Part shown: positions 45,498 to 57,142 of the stretch, in pieces
Position numbering within the stretch: position 1 is the stretch's first letter
How the letters are laid out: every line of letters starts with the position of its first letter
From: Cornus controversa
Lineage: Eukaryota; Streptophyta; Magnoliopsida; Cornales; Cornaceae
NCBI GenBank assembly: GCA_026545225.1
Contig: CM048845.1
Coordinates: forward strand, 100,374,033 to 100,438,032
Reading direction: 5' to 3'
Length of the DNA: 64,000 nucleotides
Made by a program: the position numbers and the translations under genes
The notes under the pieces: generated by a model
What the model was told of the DNA's origin: nothing
What the model saw: only the letters and a program-made list of their open reading frames with translations
Database searches by the model: none

Positions 45498-46428
45498 TAT
45501 ATATATATATATTAAGACTTTATCACAATCAAGTTTTCAGTCCAGAATTAAGCACTGAATTAAGTTATCAAACAGTACCTTACTGATATCATTCCCGTTC
45601 AAATAACATAATTGAAAACCATTAAAATTATATAATTTATATTAACAAACCATCAAAATTTCACTGTAAGAACTTAGTCAGTAAACGCATTGGCATAAAC
45701 AAGGGTGCAATTCAACGCGGGTTGGATAGGTTAAAGTGTTAACCCTAACCTAACTCGCAGCATGAGAAATGTTGCTCAAACTCAATTTGAACCTGTTTTT
45801 GAATTAGGGAGACTTAATCCAAACCCGATCCTGGTCACATTGGTCATAGGGTTGACACGTTGATATCTAATTCAATCAATTTCACAACAATTTAGACATA
45901 TGACCTTACACTGCTGTAAATATGCAAATGTGTACGTGTAGAGAAATCTATGTTCATTATTTTATTATTATTATTATTATTATTATTGAGCTTACGGTTA
46001 GAGAAATTAAGCTAAAAATCAAATTAATCTTAGGTTAGTTTATTAGACTTCTCTTAAGCATTAAAATTTATAAATAAAAAAACTCAATGTAATTTTTCTA
46101 AAAATTTGTTTGTAATTTTTTATATAAAATATATAATTGTTTAGAAAATTATTTGTCCAAAGTAATAATATACAATGAAGAATTAAATAAAAGAGCTTTA
46201 AAAATAAAATTTTGATCTGAAATATATAAAATATTTTTAAAATAAAAAAATTAAATTCAGGTTTGGATTAGGCTAATTATCTATCCAACCTCCATACTGA
46301 TTATAAATTAATTGCACAAAATCCTATTAGACCAAAAATCTAAAATAATTTTTTTAGTTACCAAACACAATTAAAGTAAAGGTGAAACAGCCCAATTCTC
46401 AAAAATTGCAGAAGGATTAACCTTGACA
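45498..46428. other. Intergenic sequence upstream of the 46429 gene
   Basis: It contains an AT run, a degenerate repeat of the CAACCC/GGGTTG type (about 45700-45850) and an ATT trinucleotide microsatellite (about 45958-45987). The promoter of the downstream gene should lie within the last few hundred bases; no clear TATA box was seen. Confidence 0.45.
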
Positions 46429-48213
46429 ATGGAAGAAACCAAAACCCTAAATTCAAACCCTTCCCAATCTCTCTCACCTTCAACTCCATCCCAAGAATCA
46501 ACAGAAACGAAGCACCAAAACCATAGCACGACATCTTCCACACCCACTCCACCACCTTCTTCTTCTGTCACTCGGCTATGGAGACCAGCCGCACAGCGAA
46601 ACCTCAGAAACCAGTGGTCCAAATTGGCTTCATACAGGCGAGACTGGGCCTCTTATTCTTCGAGTGGTCGATCACACGCCACTTCTATCGTCAACTCCTA
46701 TCTCTCCCAAAGGCATTGTCAAAAGTCCCCTCTACATTTACGCGTATATGTGTGTGTATTTTTTTCATATATACATATTTGTGTGTATTTGTTGTTTGGG
46801 ACTTAATGTGTATGCGGTGGTTTACTTGGCCTGGTTTTGGTGCAGGTACATGGACGCTATGGACTTGGGTGTTTTGAGTGACATGCCTGATATTCGAAAG
46901 AAAGCTTGTCGTAAATTGTTTAAGCAGCAAGTAATTTTCTGTTAAATTCTAATGATTTTAATGCGTATAGTTCTTCAGTTTGAGCTGGGTAATTTGTCTG
47001 AGTATTGGTTTCTCCTTGTACTTTGCTACTGCTTCTGGATTAAACCGAGTATAAGAATGGGAAATTTGGCACTTCTGTTAGAAACTTGGATGAATCATGG
47101 GAACTTGGGGGGATTTTAGAAAATTTGATTACAATTAGTAGGCATCAAGTTTTAGAGACAATGCCAAGGTGGTTAAGGTAAAAAAAATTGAACCCGGTTA
47201 GTGAAAATCAGCTGCTAATTTCTCAAATTATGGAAAGTTATAATTTTGGCATCATTTAACCAGTTCAAGGAAATTGTTGGTGAGATTCAGGACTGAAACG
47301 AAAGAGGGTATTCTGAACTAACGCGAGATTGATCGTTGGTTTGTTATATCTCTCTTGCTTTCTAAAAAATATTTGGTATGGAATGTATGTTTGTGACATA
47401 TTTGAATGTGTTTGGTTCTGCATTTGTTATAGTCATCAAACTAGGTCAATCTCCTTGCATAAACTGACTTCTGCTAAAGCAAAAATAAGATATTATGTGA
47501 ATTAATGGATTAATTTAAAATGAATAGAAGTAGTAGAGGTGCAGTAGTATTTTAGATTCTATTAGGCGTCATCTATTGGAAGAATGATCAGCAAGTTTGG
47601 TCCATCATTGACATGGCTTCCAATAACTGTAACATGTTTAAGGATGATAACCTGCCAAGGAAGTTTTTTATAGTTGCTCAACAAAATCCAATTGATTCAA
47701 TAGCTGAGCTCATCATGCGATTATAAATGTATTTTGCTTTGATGTTGGCCAGAAGAAACCATGAACATATTGAATTTTTGTAGGCAGAAGTTCCATCTTC
47801 ATTGTTTATAATGAAGACTGGCGTGATTGATTGTGAAACAAAAATAAGTAACTAAGAACTTAAAGTTCAATAGGGCTTCTAGTTGACATGCAAACAACAT
47901 TTTTTATTTATTTATTAATTTATATATTTGACTGTCTTGGGGCTATATGGCTTTTAGTGTACCATGTGAATAACTTTGTCCTCATTTTCATTATCTTTGT
48001 ACCTATAAGGATTTTTATTTTTCTATACATTTTTTAAAAAAATTTTGTATTATTTTTAAATTATAAATATACTTATTTGAATTTTATAAGAATTACTAAA
48101 ATCTATCTTAAATTATAAATTTATAATCCTAAACATAGACCTTCTCCAGAATTCTTTGCACTCTCGGCCTCTTAAATAGAGTCTAAAACATCCATATGTA
48201 TATCTACTCTAAG

Positions 48214-48246
<33 letters not shown>

Positions 48247-51200
48247 TTGACCTTAATAAATATGTATTGGTATATATAACTAATTTATGATGAAGTATAA
48301 CTAATTTATTATGGACTTCTTTACATTACAGGACTCTATAATAAACCAACCAAATTCTGTATATTTTAAGTTTCTCTAAATATTTTTAATCTTGGCTATG
48401 GACTGAAGACCCAACTCCTTTCACATTGTAGTGTCAAGATAGAGAAGACAGGTGTGTTCCTCAACATTAAATGATATTGGTCCCAATCACAACTCAAAAC
48501 TCATCAATTAGAAGGTTTAATAGATTATATGTTGTGGCAAGAAAAAGTCTTTGACTTACAATTACAGCCGTCATGTAGTGAAGGCAGATCGACAAAGGAT
48601 CTGTTGGAAGCACTTGACTTTGTGCTTGTCTTGTGGCAAAAGCATGGCCGAGAAGCAAGGCAAATACTACGAGAGTGGTGGAACAATGAATTGGTCGATT
48701 CGGGTTCGCTTCTCTTTATATATTAAAGTTTAAACACATACATATAAACAGTTAAGTTTGCTCTCTTTTTCTTTTAGATTCTATCTTTGGGATAGCTGGA
48801 TTGAAATTGTCATATCAGTCTCAATTTTGCTATATTGCTATGATTCAACTGTGCTCTTGTGCTAAATTTATGGAACAAGTTCTTGAGTTCATTCATTGGT
48901 GTGGGAAAAAATTTGGCCACGCTACCCTTTTCAACTTTTATATAAGTAATTAATCTAATCACATAATCATTTTTTAACAGGAAATTAATGCATAAAATCT
49001 GGTTTTACGCATTGTGTTTGCTTAATTACAACCAAAAAAATAAGTGGATTTTGAATATATCTTGCGCGTATGTGTGTGCATTCCTTTAAAAGAATTTTCA
49101 GAATGTGGTCTTCAATTATTCATCTTCTTAAGGATCTTTAAGTTCAGTGCTATTTTGATGGTTTCGAAATTTTGGATGGAAGATGTACATCTTGTTTAAT
49201 AGTATGCAGCAACCATTAATCAATATATATAGATAAGCAATGGAGACATTTTTCTACATTTTTGCTTACAAGAAAATTCTTCTTAATACTATACATATAT
49301 CTACTATACACACATATAAATGTGTATAGAAAATTTTAATTAAGGTTATAAGTTCACTTTTAACCATGTGCACTTAAACTAGTATTATAATGAAATGTTC
49401 ATATTTCTGATAGTGGTATTAAAAAATCTTTCTTTCAGGAGTTTCATCAGGGCAAACTTTTATCCAGTTACAAGGATATGGTATGTTGACTTTATGGCTA
49501 TTAGTTTCATTAGAAACATGTCTCATCTTAGCTCACAAGATTGAATGCAGTTAAATAAATAGCCTTCTAATTGAGTGAGTACACATTTGTTCTTTAGTTA
49601 GAAATTTAGAATTGCAGCAACGAAGGAACATCATTTTTTCAAAATTGCTACAATATCCCCAAACTATAAAGTGAATCAATAACAGAGCTCTGAAGATGTA
49701 TGTTCATGTTAGATCACCATGAATTAACTGCTGTGCAAATGTCAATGATTTTCACTGTGAACCATTGTATTACTAATGATGATGTCTGACCTTTCATATG
49801 CTCACAGACATTGGAATCTACTTGTATTGGTTCCCATAAATGTTATTTTTTTGCTTTCTACATTTTTTTTTCTTTTTCCAAATGAATGTTATTTTTTTGC
49901 ATGGACTAAGAAGCTGATTTATTTTATTTTATTACTTATTTATCTATTTAATTTGTCTATTTTTGCTAGGTCTAAGAAGCTGATCATTAAAAGCCACTTT
50001 TTTTATAAAATGCTTAGGAGACATTCCTCAAATTGATCTACCTGATATAGCGAACCATACAGCATTAACCCATTCCTAAAATTTAAATAAATTGGTTCCT
50101 TCACTGATTACAGCTTACTGCACGCAATCATCTCATAAGGTTGAATTTTGGCCTGAAAGTTTATTGAAGATCTGCTCATCAGTGAATTTTATCATTTTCT
50201 GCACCCTCATACAGAAGTTCTGGTCTTGTTACTCTCTTACAAGATCTGTTGTAAAGAAGGACTAAAAATATCAAATTAAGGTTTTTTCTTCCTTTGTTTT
50301 TCTTTTCTTGCTTCTACCCCCTCCCTTGGTGCCCAGGGGGTTGGGGAAGCAGAGGTCCACTATGAGAAGGGAGCACTTGATTCCATTATGTTACATGATC
50401 AATTACTTAATGTCAAACTTTGACCAAATTTATCAAGGTTTAATGTGCCAGCCCTAATTATGCCATACTTTGGAGTTGCGTTGACAGTGTTTTGCATTCT
50501 GCAGCCTTTTGTACTCTTGATAGCTTTGACAATGTCATCACAACCTTCTCTCTGTTAGGAATTCACATCCTTAAATGGATATCATTTGACAATTCAGCAA
50601 GAAAAAATTTTGATTTCTTTTTCTATCAATGTTATGCAAAAGGGGAAAGGGCTGTTGAAAGGCATCATTATAATGGTTACTTGTGATTTTATCGTATGAT
50701 TAGTAGTACTGTTATTGGATCCTCTAATGTCATGTTGAGTTTCTTTTTAAGCTCATAGTGATGTGTTTGTTTATGAATACTATTTAGTGAATAATTTGAA
50801 CTCGTAAATAGTCAAGTCTTCATGTGAATTTCTCACTTTTCTGTTTTCAGAAGTGGTTTTCATGTGATGAACTCCAATAATGCTATAATTTTTCAAGATT
50901 TCTAAAGAATCAAATTGGAAATGAGATTTTGGTTTTGATTTTTATACAAATTTATTCAAACATGAAATTTAAATTTTGTTTTTTGTATTTGAAAGTTGAA
51001 ACTTAACTCAGTGTTGACACTAGAAAATTCCTTACTGAAATCTCATCACCTGGCTTTAGCACTGCTTGCCAAATCAATTGAGCATATTTCGCCATATTGA
51101 GTAGTGGCACCAAGACCAAAGCAAGAATTTTCTCCTGGACTGACCACAGGCAAAGGAACAAGTCCAGACCCTTTTTGTGTGTCTTTGGATTTGACGCCTA

Positions 51201-54200
51201 CCCAGGTCATAGGCTGGGCTGGGAGGAACCTTGAAAGTTGGTCCTTTACTTGTCTAAGGGAATTCTGACAGTGTGGGGTTGGTGACTATATTCGGGGGCT
51301 CGTTGAGGCGGTCCAACCCCAGGAGTTCTGGTGGGAGATTCATCTTTACTGGACTAGTAAACAAGGGAAAGCTGGTGCGATAGCTATCACGTGTAGCGTG
51401 AGTAGTGCTTCTCCCTTATCTAACAGTGAATTTCCAGTAACTGACTTGACCGACCAAGCTTACAAGCCTAATAGTGCAGGCCGTGCATGTTGGTAGTTCC
51501 AGTGTGTAGTGATTGGCTCTGGACTCACAACTCAATTATCCTCTACATCCCTGAAGATTCTATATATAACCATCAGGTAGCAGATAAGCAATGGGCTAAG
51601 CATATTTTTTTACTTAAGCCTAAACCTATTTTGAACCTCTAGACGCTAACACATGTCCTTATACTGATCTACTTCCAATTCCCTATTCTCTCAGCTCCTA
51701 CCGAACTACCCCAATCTTATCTGAATGTCGCTCACCGAGCTTCATTTACTATGCATCTAACCTCCTCTACTTAGGAACCCCCACTTAAAATGCACAGTAA
51801 CCTATTTTTTCTTGTATGATTGAATAATGAAATATGTTGTTTGAATTTTCTTATGCTGCATAAATAAGCCTATTAGGATCTAAATTAATAAGAAAATATC
51901 TAAAGGAATGGACAAAGACATGATAATTCTCAAAAAGGTAAGGCACGGACACGGCGAACGTGACAAGAAATTATATTTCTTATATATAGAATTACGGTAT
52001 ATACAACATAAATATTCTATAATTGTAAATAAATAATATATTTTTAATTAATTCTATTATATAGAGAAAGATATATCAAGGATTTTAACGTATCTTTATG
52101 CACGTGTTTACATGTAAATATCTATGTTTGTGTGTGTGTATGCACATAACTTGATGACTCCTTCCTTGCATGCCTGATTCTTCAAAAAAATCTTACTATA
52201 TCTATGTTTTTTAAATATGATCAAACTTTATAGAAATTTCGTATAAGCCTTTAATTTGAATTTTCTTATAATTAAACTCTTTTTTTTTTCATGCTAAAGG
52301 AAATTTTAACCAAGGTCGATTGTCACTTGTTAAGACGTCCAAAATGTTAGGCAACATTTTTGGTAAGTGTCTGAGAAATGTCATCATTGACCACATGTTG
52401 AACAGGGTCAGCTCCTTCTTAGAAGTACCTGTACTCTTTAGGAAGATATCTGTTTATCATTTTTGGTACAAATAGCATGAGAACAGTAAAAATATACTTG
52501 GTCAAATAAGCATCTTGGACTTCAAACATGGAATGTGCTTATAGTTCCATCAGTGATTATTATTATTATCTGTTATGCGTGATGCATGTTTAATACATAA
52601 TGATCTAGCCGCTTTCCTTTTTGCTGCTGAATTTGTAGAGGTACAACTGTGATGTTTATTAATTATCCACAGGTGGCTGTTGTAAAAAACATGGTCAACA
52701 CTAGTGGATCAATGGGGTGTTTCCTTAAGGGCACTAGTAGTAGTCCGGTTGTTCAATATTCTAGCTGTTCTGAGGATAAGAATGACAATGGTGATGGTGG
52801 GGGGATCCCAGTATTTACATTTTGGTCAATTTCTTCCTTTGGTATGCTCTTGTCTGCAATTCCTTTGCTGCATCTACTTTTTGTGCAACTTTGAGACGTC
52901 AATTCACCTTAAAAGGATATTACCGTTATGAAATCTGGAGTGTTTCTGCCAACTCAGGTTTGGCCTTGTCAAATTGTTTTTTCTATGAGAGGCAGTATCA
53001 CATCATTTAACAATAACTTGTATATATTGTTCAAGTACTTTATCTTTTGCTTCAAATTTAACTATAAATAAAATTAAATGTTTTAGAAATTTTACCAGAT
53101 TAAACTGAAGTTCTTCAATTCTAGACTTGGATGGAATCAAATATTAAAAAAATTATATATATTGTTCAAGTACTTTACCTTTTGCTTCAAATTTAACTAT
53201 AAATAAAATTAAATGTTTTAGAAATTCCAGATTAAACTGAAGTTCTTCAATTCTAGACTCGGATGGAATCAAATATTAAAAAAATGTTATATTATTGACC
53301 AATCTTTGTCACCTGTCTTTGAGTACAAGTGTTCCCCTTTCCATTAACCTAATGGGCTGTATAAGGTAAAATTAATTTAGAAGCTTACTTCAAGGAGTAA
53401 ACTGAAGTTCTTCAATTCTAGACTCGGATGGAATCAAATATTAAAAAAAAAAAGTTATATTATTGACCAATCTTTGTCACCTGTTTTTGAGTACAAGTGT
53501 TCCCCTTCCAATTAACCTAATAGGCTGTACAAGGTAAAATTAATATAGAAGCTTATTCCAAGGAGTAAACCAAAGTTCTTCAATTCTAGACTCAGATGGA
53601 ATCAAATATTAAAGAAAATGTTATATTATCTGAATTTGAATCACATGAAGCATTAGAATGTTGTATAGACAAAAGCAACCTTCATTGGCACCAAAACAAA
53701 GATGTTAGTTGGGTTTACTAAGGCTTTTTTCCTGGTTGACGGCAAATCTTTTGAGATGTAATCATCATCATCATCGTTGCCTTTCTCCCACATGAATGGG
53801 GTCAGCCACATTAATTCTCTTTTTCCATTCTATTCTATTATACGCTATGTCACCTCTAATATTTCAGTTTTTTGAAATCATTTTTAATTACTTCATTCCA
53901 TCTTTTGAGATGTGTATTTGTACTGAAGTTCTTATATGCACCCTGAGAGGGAGGAAAAGAAAGAAGATGTGCAACATCTAAATTACATCACAGACGTTAT
54001 TCATTTATATGAGATATTGTGTTGGTGTCAGTTTCATTGAAAATCTGTTACTTTCTGGAATTTTCCTTTCAAAATTTACCAGATTTTTCATTTTTCTGAT
54101 GTATATTGATGTAATTAATTTTAAACTATTACAGAGAAATTAGCACAGGAGCTTGTTCAGATGTTTGCATTGGAATTAAATTTGAAGGTAAAAGACAGTA

Positions 54201-55790
54201 TCAGTTGGCTTATGAGATATCTAATATGGGGAAAAGAAGTTGGACATGCTATGAATCAGCTGTCTTAGTTTGTGTACCTTCCCTCTACTCATCTGATATA
54301 ATTAATTTGAATGAGCAGCGGTTGCTTGTAGTGGAGTTACTCTCACTTTGTTCTGAAGAAGTTCCAATCAATGAATTTTGTTGGTCAGATGAACTCTATC
54401 CCGGAGAATTTGATGATTTGAGTACATGCAGCTTGTATTCCGAAGAAGCTTGTAAGCCTATTCTTCCGAAAATAAATGGCTGGAAATCTGATACACCTGC
54501 TGAAGGATCTAACCATCAACTAAACCATGAGGTTTTACAGGTATTGGGTTAATTCATAACTTCAAAAACCATAATTAGTTATATGTCATGATGTAATAAG
54601 TTTGATACATTTTTTAAATACTTCATGACTTGGAATTTTTCATGGTGCATTATACAACACTACAACATAAGTAGTAGTATGATACAATTTTTTAATGAGT
54701 AAAACATACACACATTCACATCGAAACTAGGACTTGAACCCTGCACTTCCTCATTGGGAGTGGCCAGAGATTCCACTGAAGCTAACAGTTGGTTGTTGGT
54801 GTGCGTTTATATACATACATGGCCATGTCACTATTTTTTGGGTAATTATTTTACCAATCTTTCACTATTTTCAAAGATGCCCATGTCACTTGTTCTCATT
54901 CAGAATCTATGGTTAAAATGGTAATTTCAAGTAATTCAAATTGTTTTCAATCAACCACTGCTGTCAGAGCACACACTATTCGCTGAATTGCATCCCAGTT
55001 TTTGGTTTGCGATTGACAGTGGTGGAAAACATATTTCCGCAATTAGACATGAGGTAAACATGGATGGAATGACCCGATATTATGGGTCTAGGGACTGGGC
55101 CAATATTCTGAGATTCAACAGCATTTCTTTTAACAATGAATCTCTAGTACTGATCAAAATTGAAGAAAACAAAATGTTCAAAAGTCAATGTGGCGTTCTA
55201 AGTCACCAAGCTTGGATCTTCCCTTAAATTTGCAAACCTCTCTCTCTCTCTGAACCCCTAATTGTTTGAGTTGCAGATTTATTTAACAACCTGGCTTGCA
55301 GAGGTTAACATAGATGCACACAGGTAATTGCAGAGTTGGTTTATTTTGAGCTAATTTCATATATTTTTACTTTCCGACTTTGATTTGAACAATGACAATT
55401 GATATTGGAAATTATCAATGACAATTGCTGTATGCTCAACTCTGTTGTCTCTCATATGTGGAAGAAAGAAAAAGAAAAAGGCAAGGCAGGAAGGAAATTT
55501 TCAATTCATGATAAGATAGCTGTAGTTTGTTTTCAAAATCCCAAAACTTGGGAGTATGCCAGATGCTAGACAACATATGCATAGCATAAGCATGATTTGA
55601 ATTTAAGATATTTTTTTGCAGCCTCCAATTTAGGTGAAAATTTTGATTTTTGTCACCATGATTTGAAATTCTGGCTTCTGGGTTTCAGCTTGGATGATTT
55701 GTACCAAGCGCTGATGCTTCCACTTTTCCTTACAGGGTGGATGAAGTCTTTGCTGTCATCGGAGAGGAAATGCATGTTTGCCTTTCTTGA
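46429..55790 (+). CDS. Conserved plant protein of unknown function (318 aa)
   Basis: Eight exons: 46429-46712, 46846-46930, 49439-49480, 52673-52841, 54135-54187, 54319-54540, 55277-55323 and 55736-55790. All phases fit, giving 318 aa. The N-terminus (about 1-48) is Ser/Thr/Pro-rich. A basic block follows (RLWRPAAQRNLRNQWSKL), then MPDIRKKACRKLFKQQ, an acidic Gly stretch (EDKNDNGDGGG), and a C-terminal helix-like region ending VFAVIGEEMHVCLS. No signal peptide, membrane segment or catalytic motif is visible. I believe close relatives exist across land plants but cannot name a domain or function. Introns 2 and 3 are 2.5 and 3.2 kb. Intron 1 (46713-46845) appears to use a GC donor, because no in-phase GT donor gives the expected SQ-R-YM junction. 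The gene converges on the next one, with 1.35 kb between the stop codons. Confidence 0.8.
51040..51560. other. GC-richer island in intron 3
   Basis: About 500 bp with clearly higher GC than the surrounding intron, abrupt edges and no long open reading frame. It looks like a fragment of a mobile element or captured sequence, but I recognise no protein motif. Confidence 0.4.
53020..53620. repeat. Nested tandem duplications in intron 4
   Basis: The sequence AAACTGAAGTTCTTCAATTC occurs at about 53103, 53230 and 53400, with a variant at about 53570. The left pair has a period of about 130 bp and the right copies about 170 bp, so two duplication events of different unit size overlap. Confidence 0.75.
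53760..53910 (-). mobile_element. RTE-type LINE 3' end fragment
   Basis: On the minus strand the fragment reads into the end of an RTE reverse transcriptase: RIEWKKRINVADPIHVGE followed by a GATGAT microsatellite tail. The VADP motif next to a short tandem-repeat tail is characteristic of plant RTE LINEs. Only the last about 50 codons remain, with interruptions, as expected for a 5'-truncated copy. Confidence 0.6.
54665..54800 (-). mobile_element. tRNA-derived SINE-like sequence
   Basis: The minus strand has an A-box-like TTAGCTTCAGTGG and a B-box GGTTCAAGTCC about 45 nt apart, followed by a GTGTGTATG region and an A-rich stretch. This is the head structure of a plant SINE, lying in intron 6 of the 46429 gene. 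Confidence 0.5.
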
Positions 55791-57142
55791 AGCTGCTTCA
55801 GTGTTGGTAGTAGAATTTGAAGGAAAAGTCCACTGATAATTCTACAATTGCATTACTTCAACGAGTGGCAAATGGTTGGATTCAAAATCTAAAATAATTT
55901 GGTAGTACTGGGGAGTTTGGACATCCTATTTATACATGGAAACCTTGCTGCAAAATCTTGAGGTAAATTTAATGTTACTGAATACCTTATCTGACATGAT
56001 GGTGTTATTTTAATGAGGAAGGCATGGAAGTTTGTTTGGCTAGTGCAGCTTGGATGTGTAATTAAAACGACTTCTTTTTTAATTTTTTTCAGCTGAATAG
56101 TTGGCAAGTATGGTAGTGTCTCTATAGTGCCTGCTTCCGTGACATCTTCGTGGTGTGTTGATTTGTTTCTAATTGTGCAGATGTGCATTAAAAATATAGC
56201 AGTCATAAGTTTTGATATGTCTGACGGTTTTTTTTCCGGTAAAAGGGGCAAGTATTTCATGTTTTGATGGTTGCCTTTATAGAAGAGCCACTGTTTGTGC
56301 TAAAAGGTTACGTTTGTGATATTGGGAGAAGACTGGGGAAATCAGTACCATGTGTCACGCATTAATCTGCTTGCTTGTACTTGAAGCCTACAACAAATCG
56401 ATGAACCCTAATGCAAAAAAATTGACTTGTGCAGCTAAATTAATCTGCTTCCTGTTTCCTGTAAAAAAATTAATCTTTAATGACCTGTTAATCTGCTTCT
56501 TGTTTAATAAGTTGTAACAACAGCAGCAAAAAGGCTAGTGCAGCTAAATCATTTTGACAATAAATGCAGCCAACTTTGCTACCACAGCCACAGCAAAAAG
56601 CTTCAGAAGCAACCTAGAAATTGTTGACCCTAGATATCGTTTAAGTTTGATTTAGTAAAAGAATCAACCAATCAGGTAGACAACTAGGCGTTAATGATGG
56701 TAAATGGAAGAAGTTTGAACCCAGGCCAATTTGCAAATAAAAATCCAAGCCACAAACTGTTAAGAACAATAATTTATATTTATGTATAATGGGAAATTTG
56801 GCCAAGTGCCAACATCTTCAGAATATAAGAAGATGCTGCATTTTATATTCAGCCCATTTGCCGCAAAAATGACGGGGCACCCCAGTTTGTTTTAAATTTC
56901 AGAGATGTACAAGGGCTCGGATCTATATTCTCAATAATGAAATTTATGGCCTTGACAGAGAAGATCAACAGCCTCCATTGCTTCCAAAGAGACTATCTAC
57001 TATCCATTTTCCTGATATGGGTGTGCTTCTATTGTGTTGCCAGCATGTGCCAGCATGTTGCTTCCAAGAAAATAGATCAGGGAAGCAGAGGGGTGCGGAG
57101 ACAGATGGACCAAGAATGGGGGAAAAACAATTAAATCAATGA
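55791..57142. other. Convergent intergenic region
   Basis: 1.35 kb between the stop codons of two convergent genes. It should hold both 3' UTRs. No further gene or structured element was recognised. Confidence 0.5.

Noticed and set aside
48529-48726. 65-aa open frame inside intron 2 of the 46429 gene
   Set aside because: It is not in phase with flanking exons, has no family motif and is flanked by AT-rich repeats; probably chance or an element scrap.
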